Shown piece after piece: positions 12,165 to 21,439 of a DNA stretch of 56,444 nucleotides. The stretch spans positions 1-56,444 of the forward strand of contig JBAYUS010000006.1 of the NCBI GenBank assembly GCA_041675025.1. The letters run 5' to 3'. The position numbers and the translations under genes are program-made. The notes under the pieces are model-generated. The model made no database searches. It saw nothing but the letters and a program-made list of their open reading frames with translations, and was not told the DNA's origin. Each line of letters starts with the position of its first letter. The first letter of the stretch is position 1. The DNA comes from CAJBLF01 sp041675025 (GTDB taxonomy: Bacteria; Patescibacteriota; Gracilibacteria; Absconditabacterales; Absconditicoccaceae).

Positions 12165-12346
12165 GAATATATATAAGAGGTAAATCCAACATAATCAATG
12201 TAGAAAAACTGCCAGTGAATGGCATATTCGTAACTTATAGTTATTTTGGATGCATTTGCAAAAATAAATGATATGAAAATACGATTTGAAAATAGAAAAG
12301 AAATGACTACAGTATTGCCACTTTTATCCTTTTATACTGAAGGAAG

Positions 12347-12973
12347 ATGAAGAAAATTATCGCAATATCTATTTTATCATTTTGTACTTTATGACTCATG
12401 TGATGCTCAACAAAACAACAACAATCAACAACCAACGAAGTTACTAATAACAATACTTCTTGTAAAGATGCTATTGCAGCATATCTTCAACAAGCAAAAA
12501 CATCTAGCAACGGAGAAGTTGTAGCAAAATGAAATACAGTAACCGTAGACTATGTAGGAAGATTAGACGAACAAACAGTATTTGATACAAGCGTAGAATC
12601 TATAGCAAAAGCTTGCGGAAAATATCAATCTGGAAGAAATTATACAGAAGGATTAGCATTCTCTGTTGGTGCCGGACAAATGATCGCAGGATTCGATAAA
12701 GGAGTTGAATGAATGAAAGTAGGAGAAACTAAAACTGTAGAAATCGCAGCAAAGGATGCATACGGACAGCGAGATGAAGCTAAATTACTTACCGTTCCAA
12801 AGACACAAATTCCTGAAGCAGCTCAATATGAAATTGGTATGCAAGTAATGTCACAAAACGGACAAACATTTAAGGTATATAAAGTAGATACAGATAATAT
12901 TATTTTTGATGCAAATCACGAATTAGCAGGAAAGACATTAATCTTTGATATCACCGTTAAATCAGTTAAATAA
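12347..12973 (+). CDS. Lipoprotein FKBP-type peptidyl-prolyl isomerase (SlyD-like)
   Basis: The 208-residue protein begins with a lipoprotein signal ending in the lipobox LMGC (Cys20) and a Gln/Thr/Asn-rich linker. The FKBP domain shows VTVDYVGRLDE, VFDTS, SVGAGQMIAGFDKGVEGM and later FDANHELAGKTLIFDI, the last being typical of the SlyD branch with an insert-in-flap domain. It should catalyse proline isomerisation outside the membrane and help fold the abundant surface proteins. Several glycines (LGLMGC, KGNTV, VEGMK) are TGA codons. A purine-rich GGAAG lies right before the ATG. A clear terminator follows. Confidence 0.88.
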
Positions 12974-12995
12974 TAGTTATTTTTCAAAAAAAAGA

Positions 12996-13022
12996 AAACT
13001 AGGTACGTGACCTAGTTTTTTA
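12996..13022 (+). terminator. Rho-independent terminator of the FKBP gene
   Basis: AAACTAGGT pairs with ACCTAGTTT around a 5-base loop and is followed by T residues. Confidence 0.85.
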
Positions 13023-13063
13023 ATTAATTTTTTAATGTTGCCATTACCAGAGAAAATGTGAAC

Positions 13064-13116
13064 GAGGGATTTTTTGCCCCGGAGTACTCCGGGGGCCCAG
13101 CCGGCGAGGCGATAAA
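13064..13116 (+). repeat. Dispersed structured repeat, copy 2, with alternative palindrome
   Basis: CGAGGGATTTTTT is followed by a perfect palindrome CCCCGGAGTACTCCGGGG (13077-13094) and then the shared tail GCCCAGCCGGCGAGGCGATA (13095-13114). The hairpin of the other copies is here replaced by a different palindrome, similar to one at 41700-41717. Confidence 0.7.
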
Positions 13117-13134
13117 GAAAATATATATAAATAT

Positions 13135-14193
13135 TTAATTGTTTATGTACTCTAAAATGCCTGCTAAACCAATCATCGCAGCATTATCCATAGAATAGAC
13201 TTTTTTCATCGGTCTAAGAACAACAGCCTCCGGCATTTTTTCTTTTGCGTAGCTTTGTAAATATTCTCGTAATCTATCATTACACGATACTCCTCCAGCC
13301 AATCATAGAGTCTTAGCATCGAAAGCGATTCCTGCTCTGACTAATTTTTTGATCATAACTTCTACGACTGCTTCTTGAAATTCATACGCGATATCACAGA
13401 TTAACTGTTCCGGAATATCTGTTTTTCAACCTGTAACTTGTAACTTTCAACTTTCAACTAATTGTTTGAGAAGAAATGAAACCTGACTTTTCATTCACGA
13501 AAAACTAAATTCAAAGCCTTCCTTGGAAAGAAAAATTCTTTTAAATTCGACGTCGCTATTTGGTTTACCTTGTAAAGCTTTTTCTGAGATTCGTTGTCCT
13601 CCAGGGTAGGGTCATCACATCATTCTCGCAACTTTATCAAAGCATTCACCTGCTGCATCATCTAAGGTATATCAGACTTTTTTGATTCGATATCATCAAA
13701 AGTTTTTTCGTTCAATTCATTCATTATTCATCATTCATCATTCATTATTCATCACGACATATATGTCGTTGTGTCCACCACTCGCAGTCAACACAACAAG
13801 CGGGAATTGTATTTCAGATGTTTTTCTCTCGAGTAAAAGTGAAAATAAATGTCAGTAAATATGGTTTACATGAACAAGTGGTTTAGTAAAATAGTTCGCA
13901 AGCAATGAAGCCACAGCTTTACCAACAACCAATGAACCAGGAAGTCATGGATGTACGGTGACGCTGATAAAATCAACATCTTTGATCTTATCCAAACCAA
14001 CAGTTTTTATTACTTCGAGAATCTTATCATAATGAAGTCTAGAAGCGATTTCAGGGACTACACCTCAGTATTGTTGATGGTCTTGAATTTGTGAATATGC
14101 CAATAATGTATCTACGGTAAAAATATCTGAGTCAAAATTAACAATTCATACAGATGTATCATCACAGCTAGTTTCTATAGCTAACGTTTTCAT
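13135..14193 (-). CDS. tsaD: tRNA threonylcarbamoyladenosine transferase TsaD
   Basis: The 352-residue protein opens with MKTLAIETSCDDTSVGIV and has the metal-binding HVNHIYGH (His111, His115), TASGGHNDIYVV, DDAAGECFDKVARMMG and LAGGVSCNDRLRE, all hallmarks of the Kae1/TsaD family. With its partners it makes t6A37 in tRNAs that read ANN codons. Two low-complexity insertions made of intergenic-type tandem repeats sit in loops (13425-13465 and 13718-13755) and stay in frame. It starts 14 bp after the flippase stop, so it is probably translated from the same minus-strand transcript. Many Gly codons are TGA. Confidence 0.95.
13425..13465 (-). repeat. Low-complexity tandem insertion in tsaD (a)
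   Basis: Degenerate repeats of GTTGAAA and GTTACAA type occur in the coding sequence. Very similar text (CCTGTAACTTGTAACCTG) lies in the intergenic region near 30717. Confidence 0.6.
13718..13755 (-). repeat. Low-complexity tandem insertion in tsaD (b)
   Basis: Repeats of ATGAATAATGAATG type encode the loop MMNNEGGMMNNEG right after the conserved SGGH segment. Matching repeats occur in the intergenic regions at 23084-23220 and 31330-31470. Confidence 0.65.
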
Positions 14194-14207
14194 AAAGCAA
14201 AAATATA

Positions 14208-15764
14208 TTATAAAGTAGGATCTATAGTATCATCAACGGTAAGTCCTTTAGCAATTTTTTTAATGAGAGGAAGAGAAATATATACGGCAAGGGCATTAAT
14301 CACAATAGCAATTACAAAGAATCGTAAAACATTTATATGTAAAAAATATGTAATTGTATACCCTACAATAGAAAGAGCAATCAATACCAATGTCAATTTT
14401 CATCAGATTTTCAAAGAGAATATTGGAGATACTTTTTTCATTTTTCCCATTCGAATTGCACCAAGCATAAAGAGAAATTCTATAGTAAGTTGAGTAACTA
14501 CTCCTCCAGCCAATCAGTAATGTGGTATCATTCGAACTCAGAGAGGAATACCGACAAGTACTCAAATCAAATTGATAGGCAACAATACATTTTGTTTATC
14601 AACTGCAACGAAAAGATAATTATATACTTGCTTGATAAAACTTCGTAAAAGTACTACACCAAGAAATGGAAGTACCTGATTAGATCATCGAGCGGTCAGT
14701 GTTATAAAGCTTCACAAAAATGCTTTTCATGAAACTACAAGAATAATCTGATCAGCAAAGAGTCAAAAATTTATCGTAATCAATCATCAGATAAAAAACA
14801 TTAAGAGAAGAAGATTACCGATACTTTTACGTTTATTAACCAGAGAATAACTTGATATTTTATGAAGCAAACTATTTCCTAGTGATGATGGAATAATAAG
14901 TAAGATTTCAATTAAGGTTAATGAAAGTGCCCAGATACCGGTATAATCATGTCCTGATGATGTAGGATAAAATCGTCAGAGAAAGAGAAGTACGATCAAA
15001 GTATGAAAACTACTGAGATAATATGATACTCCGTATTGTCGATTTCTAATGATAATTTCTTTGGTAAATTCCCAATCAAATTTTATCTTGAGCGGAAGAA
15101 TTTTTCTGGAACTCAGATGAATTTGTATATTTTGTCAGATAGAGCTCGCAACTACAGAAAACATAATACAGCAAAAAGCAATTATAGAAACTGTAGTACC
15201 ATCAAAAGTCATGTCTTTGAAAATAAAGAAAACTACGGGCACAAGGATTGCAATCTGAGAAATTCTAGCAACAATTAATGACCAACTTAATTGATCCATT
15301 CTCCAAAAAATCTGGAGTGGCAATTGTTGAATTCATGCGAACATAAAGCTCGCAGAAAAAATAAGTCCAAAAGGTAATCATCGAACAATATATGGGTTTG
15401 AAGTATATGCAGGAAGTAAATACGCAACTACTATAGCAATAACATAAACTACCGACATAATAATCAATCTTGTACCGACAAATTTTCCATATTCACTTTT
15501 CAATTCAGTATGATTAGGATCTTTATTTGCTTCTTTGATAGCTCATAAACGTTTAACCGCTAAGACATATAATCATAAATCTGCTAAGGCTGTTCGAATT
15601 GCAAAATATTTAAGAATCGTAGAATAATCCCCATATTGTAAAGGTCACAAATATGGTGTCATTATTTTAATTGTCAAAAACCCAAACAAGGCACTAATAA
15701 TCCTTCCTATTAATTGCCATGCCGCATCCTTGATAACTAGTCTATGTGAAGAAATTGAATTCAT
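14208..15764 (-). CDS. Polysaccharide flippase-like membrane protein (Wzx/MOP superfamily)
   Basis: The 518-residue protein starts with MNSISSHRLVIKDAAWQLIGRIISALFGF, a typical N-terminus of O-antigen/polysaccharide exporters, and has about 12-14 hydrophobic segments along its length, including AVDKQNVLLPINL and LAGGVVTQLTIEF near the C-terminal half. It should flip a lipid-linked glycan across the membrane. It lies between a small membrane protein gene upstream (15 bp gap) and tsaD downstream (14 bp gap) on the same strand, suggesting one operon. Several TM glycines are TGA. Substrate cannot be told from sequence; a MurJ role is possible but unsupported. Confidence 0.82.
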
Positions 15765-15779
15765 AAAGTTTATAGAGAT

Positions 15780-16235
15780 TTAAAGTTTCATTTTTCTAGA
15801 AAACTTTTCAAAAGAGGTTTGATGATAATCACCCAACATAGGCAAATGTTGGTCAAGTTCTAAAAGAAAAAGTCTTATATTTTCGAGAGAATCATCAAGT
15901 GTATAAATCATATGTCATTTTGTCGTAAGAAAAACAATATTTTTTATTTCTTGAGATTTAGAATGTATTTCTACCACATATCATGTAAAGAAATTCCATG
16001 GATAAGATTTTGTTCAGATAAGAAGTTGGTTGTTAGATGTAGTCATTTTAATAACTTGGTTGTTGATAGTAGAATAATAAAAATATCCTCCCAACAAAAA
16101 GAAAATCAATATTGCACCAACAACATTATCATTAAGTATAGAAAGCAAAAAGACACTTGAGAATATTACAGCAAATATCAAGTACCATATTTTGTTTCTC
16201 TGAAATTTTTCTCCATTATAAACGAGAATACTCAT
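15780..16235 (-). CDS. Small membrane protein of unknown function
   Basis: The 151-residue protein has two hydrophobic helices (about residues 17-33 and 38-54) followed by a soluble part with alternating beta-like segments (QVIKMTTSNNQLLI, YVVEIHSKSQEIKNIVFL). That layout of two N-terminal helices and a small beta domain is seen in bacterial PH-like (YcxB-type) proteins, but I cannot confirm it. It precedes the flippase gene by 15 bp and follows rsmA by about 70 bp. The C-terminus is basic (KFSRKMKL). Confidence 0.7.
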
Positions 16236-16307
16236 ATAATATAGTAAAAGATTAAAAAAATAATACCTATCAAATTATATACTCAATATGGGCGAATTTG
16301 CAAGACT

Positions 16308-17099
16308 TTAGGAACTTTTAGAAAGAATCGTAGTCAAATCGCTCCAAGTCAATTCTTCTAGTCTTTTGGAAGATAATGAGGTCGGAATTTCAAATATTTT
16401 TTCTGATTTTTTTTTGATCATTTTTTGGATTGCTCCCAAGGTTTTTCTACTAAATGGCGCAAATAATTCCAAAAATTCAACTACTTTTTCAAAAGAAATT
16501 GTTGGTTGTTTATCTTTGATAGTTAATTGAATTAAACAACTTTTTACTTTTGGCGCAGGTTTGAAACATTTGGCAGGAACTCATTTAAGATAGGTAACCT
16601 CACATGAGTAATTGAGCAACCATCGTAAATATGATTTTTTTTTAGCATCGCTTTTAATCTTCTGACCTACTTCATCTTGTACCATAAATAATCATCAAGC
16701 AAATGTTTGTGCACTGAAAAATTTTCTCAAAATCGGTGAAGTAATATAGTATGGCAGATTTCCAACAACTAATGTTTTTTTTGGACTCAGACTTGCCTGC
16801 CCCTTAGGCAGGTTTTTTTCTTTCAACATCGTCTCAACATCCAGTTCCAATATATCACTTAAAATAAATTCTCAATTATCGATAACCAGTTGCCCATTGT
16901 CATAAAATGTAGGATCCATATCCACCACAAAAAAATGATCGGAAATAGACTGAATAAGCTTAGTTATAGAGCCCTTTCCAGGTCATATTTCTATAAGCGT
17001 ATCGCATCATTTTTCATGATACAATGCCAAAATCTTATCAGCAATATAGTTTCTGATTTTAGCATCAATAAGAAAGTTCTGTCCAAGATATGTTCACAT
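16308..17099 (-). CDS. rsmA: 16S rRNA dimethyladenosine transferase RsmA (KsgA)
   Basis: The 263-residue enzyme has LGQNFLIDAKI at the start, the SAM loop IEIGPGKGSIT (residues 36-46) with a TGA-encoded Gly, and the catalytic NLPYYI motif (114-119). It dimethylates two adenines near the 3' end of 16S rRNA late in small-subunit assembly. The only ATG that fits the conserved N-terminus is at 17099. Residues 95-102 are encoded by an in-frame palindrome (16796-16812) of the CCTGCC/GGCAGG type that also occurs between genes here. It may lead the minus-strand group rsmA, membrane protein, flippase, tsaD. Confidence 0.93.
16796..16812. repeat. Palindrome inside rsmA
   Basis: CCTGCCCCTTAGGCAGG lies within the rsmA frame. 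A related palindrome, CCTGCCTCAGGCAGG, is intergenic at 45046-45060. Confidence 0.75.
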
Positions 17100-17144
17100 A
17101 GTATGTATGTAATGTTTTGGTATTTTAGTGCAACATATTTGAAT

Positions 17145-17177
17145 AACAAAAATGCCTGAAGAAAACTTCAGGCATTT
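17145..17177 (-). terminator. Rho-independent terminator of the small gene 17190-17378
   Basis: AATGCCTGAAG and CTTCAGGCATT form an 11-bp stem with an AAAA loop on the plus strand (TTTT on the minus strand), followed on the minus strand by a T run. Confidence 0.8.
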
Positions 17178-17189
17178 GCTTTTGAATGT

Positions 17190-17378
17190 TTACATAATAC
17201 TCAAGAAATAAGATGGATGGTGTATAAAACGATTTTTTGGATTCCTCACATGATTTTCAGGGAATACATACTTTTTTTGTATTGGAAAGTAAGTTTTGAT
17301 ACTAAACAAAGAAAAAAAATTAAATTTTTTCTTTTTAGAAACCCCATCTCCTGGCAATATAGATTTTTTTTCTGTCAT
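17190..17378 (-). CDS. Small basic protein, unknown
   Basis: This 62-residue protein begins MTEKKSILPGDGVSKKKK and is rich in Lys, Phe and Pro, without a clear membrane helix or known motif. Despite its size it is credible: a promoter (TTGACT-16-TATAGT) lies 42 bp upstream and a strong terminator 13 bp downstream, both oriented for it, and it contains no TGA. I do not recognise a family. Confidence 0.65.
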   Translation of the reverse strand: MTEKKSILPGDGVSKKKKFNFFSLFSIKTYFPIQKKYVFPENHVRNPKNRFIHHPSYFLSIM

Positions 17379-17419
17379 AATTTTTAATTTATTGAAAATT
17401 TATTTTGTTTTGTACAATT

Positions 17420-17447
17420 ACTATAATGAAAATACAGCAAAAGTCAA
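17420..17447 (-). promoter_or_regulatory. Promoter of the 62-residue gene
   Basis: On the minus strand TTGACT and TATAGT are 16 bp apart; the expected start of transcription is about 35 bp before the ATG at 17378. Confidence 0.7.
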
Positions 17448-17552
17448 GTCTTTATAAAAAATAGGAAGAAATCAAAGGAGAATTATATTTAATAATACAT
17501 TATAGACTGAAAAATAGATATTTTATATGAATATATAGGAAATCCATAAGTA

Positions 17553-17580
17553 TTGACTTTATTGTTAGATTAACTATAAT
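17553..17580 (+). promoter_or_regulatory. Promoter of the 17605 gene
   Basis: TTGACT (17553-17558) and a perfect TATAAT (17575-17580) are 16 bp apart. The ATG at 17605 is only 24 bp after the -10 box, so the leader is very short or the message almost leaderless. Confidence 0.7.
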
Positions 17581-17604
17581 AATAAAAACAAAAAACAAAA
17601 GCCT

Positions 17605-18000
17605 ATGAAAGAAAAGCAAAAAAAATTAACAGAAGAAGAAATGAAAACATTTCTTATCGAACAAATTAAAAATCTAACAGGAATAGCCATTAATATAAAA
17701 ACACAATGCGTATTCCAAAACATCACAAAGTATAATAGAAAAGAACAAGGTGAATTATGTATAGAAAAAAAAATTATTGTTGTTTGTAACAACAAAATTC
17801 ATGAATTAGGATTAATACATTATGATAGATTTTTTGATGAACAATCGTCCTTATATAATGAAGACATTGAAAGCGATAATAAAGCTATCAAAAATTTCTT
17901 AGAGTTATGTGCAAAAAAAGTTAAAGACAAAAAAATTATTGTTCCAAATCTAACAAACAATTACAATTACATAGTACCAGCATCACCATATGCTACCTAA
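17605..18000 (+). CDS. Hypothetical soluble protein
   Basis: The 131-residue protein (MKEKQKKLTEEEMKTFLI...) is Lys- and Ile-rich, has four or five cysteines without an evident metal motif, and ends with an Asn/Tyr/Pro-rich tail (NNYNYIVPASPYAT). It has its own promoter and a near-perfect terminator, so it is a single-gene unit. It contains no in-frame TGA. No family is recognised. Confidence 0.75.
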   Translation: MKEKQKKLTEEEMKTFLIEQIKNLTGIAINIKTQCVFQNITKYNRKEQGELCIEKKIIVVCNNKIHELGLIHYDRFFDEQSSLYNEDIESDNKAIKNFLELCAKKVKDKKIIVPNLTNNYNYIVPASPYAT

Positions 18001-18015
18001 AAAATCAAGAATACC

Positions 18016-18046
18016 AAATATCGAGCGTATACGCTCGATATTTTTT
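18016..18046 (+). terminator. Rho-independent terminator
   Basis: A perfect palindrome (AAATATCGAGCGTA then its complement) ends in a run of T, directly after the 17605-18000 gene. Confidence 0.85.
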
Positions 18047-18051
18047 ATTAA

Positions 18052-18079
18052 TTGAAATGAAAAAACATATAAGTATAGT
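18052..18079 (+). promoter_or_regulatory. Promoter of mltG
   Basis: TTGAAA (18052-18057) and TATAGT (18074-18079) are separated by 16 bp, about 29 bp before the mltG ATG. Confidence 0.6.
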
Positions 18080-18107
18080 TTTTTCGTATTTATTTTATTA
18101 TACCACG

Positions 18108-19103
18108 ATGAAAAAAGGAAAGAAAAAGATTAAACTTGGAAGACGAATAGTATTGATAGTGTTAATTTTCTGTATCTATCTTTTTACAAAAAAAATCACC
18201 CTTGATACCAAAATAACTATCGAACAGTGAGAAAGTGTTTCTAAGATTTTAAATCAATTAGGAACAATAGAAAAAATTCGTATGAAACTCTATATCAAAA
18301 CACATGATATTGATTTTTCTAAACTCGAAGCAGGAGGATATACATTTAGCGGTAAATATACAAAAACGGGATTTATAGCAAACATTATGAAAGGATCAGA
18401 AAAAGATTATCTTCGTTTAACACTTTTGGAAGGACGATCTATCTATGATATCGATGAAGCGTTAGCAAGAAAATGATATATTACGGGTGGTGATTATATC
18501 ACATTTGTAAGTGATCCAACGATTATCGGTAAATATCAGACAAGATATGATTTCTTGAAAAATATATCATTAAAAACACTCGAAGGATTTTTATATCCCG
18601 ATACTTATCAAGTAGATAAAACAAAAAATATTATCGATCAATTGGTATATACACAACTAGAAAATTTCAAAAAGAAAGTACGAAGTAAACTCAATAATCC
18701 GACAGATTTTTATAAGACAATGATCCTGGCAAGTGTTGTAGAAAAGGAAGAAAGAAATAATGATAATAAGCCTACCGTAGCAGGAATATTCTTAAAAAGA
18801 ATAGAAATCTGAATGAAGATTGACGCAGATATTACCTTATGTTATGGACTCAAAACATCATATACCTCATGTACTCCAGCAGTCATCGGAAGAAATATAG
18901 ATGATGCAAATAATAAATATAACACAAGAGCAGTAAGATGATTACCACCGACAACTATTTGCAACCCAACTCGAGAAAGTATTAACGCAGTATTAAATCC
19001 ACAAAAATCTGATTATTTATATTATCTCCATGATATGGAGGGAAATATTCATTACGGAAGTACATTAGAAGAACACAACGCAAATAAAGCGAAGTATCTT
19101 TAA
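18108..19103 (+). CDS. mltG: Endolytic murein transglycosylase MltG (YceG family)
   Basis: The 331-residue protein has a short basic N-terminus, one membrane helix (about residues 13-27), a LysM-like segment and the YceG core: LLEGRSIYDI, LEGFLYPDTYQ (158-168) and ILASVVEKEE with the catalytic Glu at 212. It should cut nascent glycan strands at the membrane and so set strand length. RLPPTTICNP-type text near the C-terminus is also typical, with its Gly coded by TGA. A promoter lies just upstream and the RNase gene follows after 12 bp, so the two are probably co-transcribed. Confidence 0.93.
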
Positions 19104-19115
19104 TAAATTCTTTAT

Positions 19116-20510
19116 ATGGTAAATAAAAATATGAAATTAACTTTTTGTGGAGCAGCAAAAGTCGTTACCGGATCGTGTTATTTTATCGAGACTGATGAAA
19201 GTAAATTTCTTGTAGATTGTGGAATGTTTCAAGGACCCAAAGAGCTTATGAAACTCAATTATGAACCATTTCTTTTTAATCCTAAAGAAATTGATTTTGT
19301 TTTACTTACTCACTCGCATATAGATCACTGCGGGTTGATTCCTAAACTTTATAAAGAATGATTTACAGGTAAAATTTATACAACATCCGCGACTATAGAT
19401 ATATGTGATATTATTTTGGAAGATAGTGCCACAATCCAAGAAAAAAATCTTATAGAAGAAAATAAAAGAAGAAAAAAGAATCATGAAGAACCAAGACTTC
19501 CTATGTATACAGTAGATGATGCAAAAGCATGTATAAAATTATTTAGTCCTGTAGAATATAGAAAAATAATTACAATTACCGATAAGATTGAGGCAAGATT
19601 CCAAGATGCCGGACATATTCTTTGATCCTCAAGCATTGAACTTTTTGTAACTGAATGAGATGTGAAAAAAAAATTAGTATTTTCATGAGACATAGGACAA
19701 CGAGATACACCTATTGTACAAGATCCAACACTAATCGCAGAGACAGATTATTTATTTATGGAATCAACATATGGAGATAGAAGACACGAAGATATAGCTG
19801 GAAAAAAAGAATTACTAATAAAATATATTAATGAAACTTATAATAAATGAGGAAAGCTTTTAATTCCATCATTTTCTGTAGAAAGGACTCAAGAACTCAT
19901 CTATTTCTTCAATATCATCATCAAAGAAAAAAAATTCCCAGCAGAAAAAATATATTTGGACAGCCCATTATCTATCAAAGCGACAGAGATTTTCAAAAAA
20001 CATACAGAAGTATTTGATGATGAGGCCTTACATAAGTATCCTAATGCATTTGATTTTCCAGAATTGATTTGTACACAAAGTGTCGAAGATTCAGAAGAAT
20101 TAGATACATTTAACGACCCATGTATCATTATAGCAGGAAATGGAATGTGTACTGCAGGAAGAATAATGCAACATCTCAAACATGGATTATGAAATAAAAA
20201 TAATATGGTATTATTTGTAGGATATCAGGCCGAAGGAACAACTGGAAGACATATATTAGAATGAGAGAAAAAGATTCGAATGATGAGAGAAATGATTACC
20301 GTACATGCAGATATAGAAAAAATAAATGGATTCTCTGGACATGCAGACAGCGAACAGCTCATGAGGCGAGCAAAAGGATTCAATAAAGCACCAAAAAAGA
20401 CCTTTATTATCCATGGAGAATGAAATGCACAGACGACATTGAAATGAAAACTTGAAGAAATAGGATTTACTTGTACAATTCCAAGTCTAAAAGATCAGGT
20501 AGAATTATAG
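19116..20510 (+). CDS. MBL-fold/beta-CASP ribonuclease (Ysh1/CPSF73-like)
   Basis: The 464-residue protein has the full metallo-beta-lactamase set: THSHIDHCG (65-73), DAGHILGSS, SGDIG and ESTYGDR, plus beta-CASP motifs including DSPLSIKAT, IIAGNGMCTAGRI and FSGHADSEQL, with a final HGE. This is the layout of bacterial beta-CASP RNases related to archaeal CPSF. It probably processes or degrades RNA. The start may be ATG 19116 or the in-frame ATG at 19131, which lies closer to the conserved KLTFCGAAKVVTGSCY. It ends with TAG and is followed by a terminator. Several conserved Gly codons (SGDIG, ILGSS) are TGA. Confidence 0.92.
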
Positions 20511-20538
20511 AATAAATATTTCTTTAACAAACCCCCTC

Positions 20539-20567
20539 ATTCCCCCTTAACAGGGGAATTTTTTTAT
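20539..20567 (+). terminator. Rho-independent terminator of the RNase gene
   Basis: ATTCCCC and GGGGAAT form a 7-bp stem with a 7-base loop, followed by eight or more T. Confidence 0.85.
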
Positions 20568-20630
20568 TTTGCTTTATTACAAATGCCGGACTTATATATC
20601 ACAAACAGATATATTACGAGATAGTGAAAA

Positions 20631-20775
20631 GTCGATTGTGATATCGCTGAATGAAACATACAATTTAATGAATTTCTATTTTCAATGCAGATGAAGGGAC
20701 AATCGACGAGGGGTTTTTGGTTTCTTTTTGGACCTGGAAGCCAAAAAGAAACGCCAAGCCGGCGAGGCGATAGAA
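20631..20775 (+). repeat. Dispersed structured repeat, copy 3 (long form)
   Basis: About 145 bp nearly identical to 26132-26278. An outer inverted pair, GTCGATTGT with ACAATCGAC, encloses about 60 nt; then GTTTCTTTTTGG pairs with CCAAAAAGAAAC as a 12-bp hairpin, followed by the shared tail GCCAAGCCGGCGAGGCGATA. Confidence 0.85.
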
Positions 20776-20896
20776 TAAAGTAAGTCTACGAAGTAATTAA
20801 TTAGTTTTAAGCTAATTTATAGTTGATTTTAGCCATCAAAAAAATATCACTTTTATATGTGATAAAAAGCTAGAAATTTTATCTGTTTGGAGAAAA

Positions 20897-21415
20897 ATGA
20901 GCACGAAAAAAATCTTCTGAAGCGTAAAAGAAAACATAGCCATCATCATAGGTGCAGCCTTCGTAGCTTTTGGGGTATTTTTCGTTTCTCAAAATCCAGG
21001 TTTTTTTACAGCAAGTATACTTTCACTTCAAGAAAAAAACTTCATCATAGAAAAATGACGAGATATAGCATACAAAACGAATAGTTGATATGTAGATATT
21101 TTTATGTCAGAAAAATTAGAAACACCAGAAAGTATAGACTTTACGATAAGTTTTGATAAAGATACCGTTAGTCTAGATTCATTAAATCTCAGCGGACAAG
21201 GGACACGAATAGCAAGCAGTCCTGATAATGGTAGTATATTAATTCATTCAATACCAAGTAAAATCATCGACAAAAGTCAGAGTTTAATTATGTTGCCATT
21301 CACAGGAAATATCGAAGATATTCTCCTTAGCGAAGCAGTTGCAACAACAGCCAATACCAATCAAGATCTTTCTATCTGATCACTCAATGAAATAATATCA
21401 CACTCAAGTAAATAA
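20897..21415 (+). CDS. Membrane-anchored protein with one beta-sandwich (cohesin-like?) domain
   Basis: The 172-residue protein has one N-terminal membrane helix (about residues 14-33, IAIIIGAAFVAFGVFFV) and a single extracytoplasmic beta domain with VDIFMSEKLETPESIDFTISFD and VSLDSLNLSGQG. The alternation resembles cohesin-type or Ig-like modules, but no diagnostic residue is visible. A GGAG ribosome-binding site lies 5 bp before the ATG. The next gene starts 24 bp after its stop and encodes another surface protein, so the two are likely expressed together. Several glycines near the helix are TGA. Confidence 0.75.
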
Positions 21416-21439
21416 CAAAATATTTATCCCTATTATTAT

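Larger units (their letters stand above)
20511..20896. other. Intergenic region with terminator and long repeat
   Basis: This 386-bp gap holds the terminator at 20539-20567, a stretch without recognisable signals to 20630, the long form of the dispersed repeat (20631-20775), and an AT-rich run. GGAG at 20889-20892 is a plausible ribosome-binding site for the gene starting at 20897. No credible gene is seen. Confidence 0.7.
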
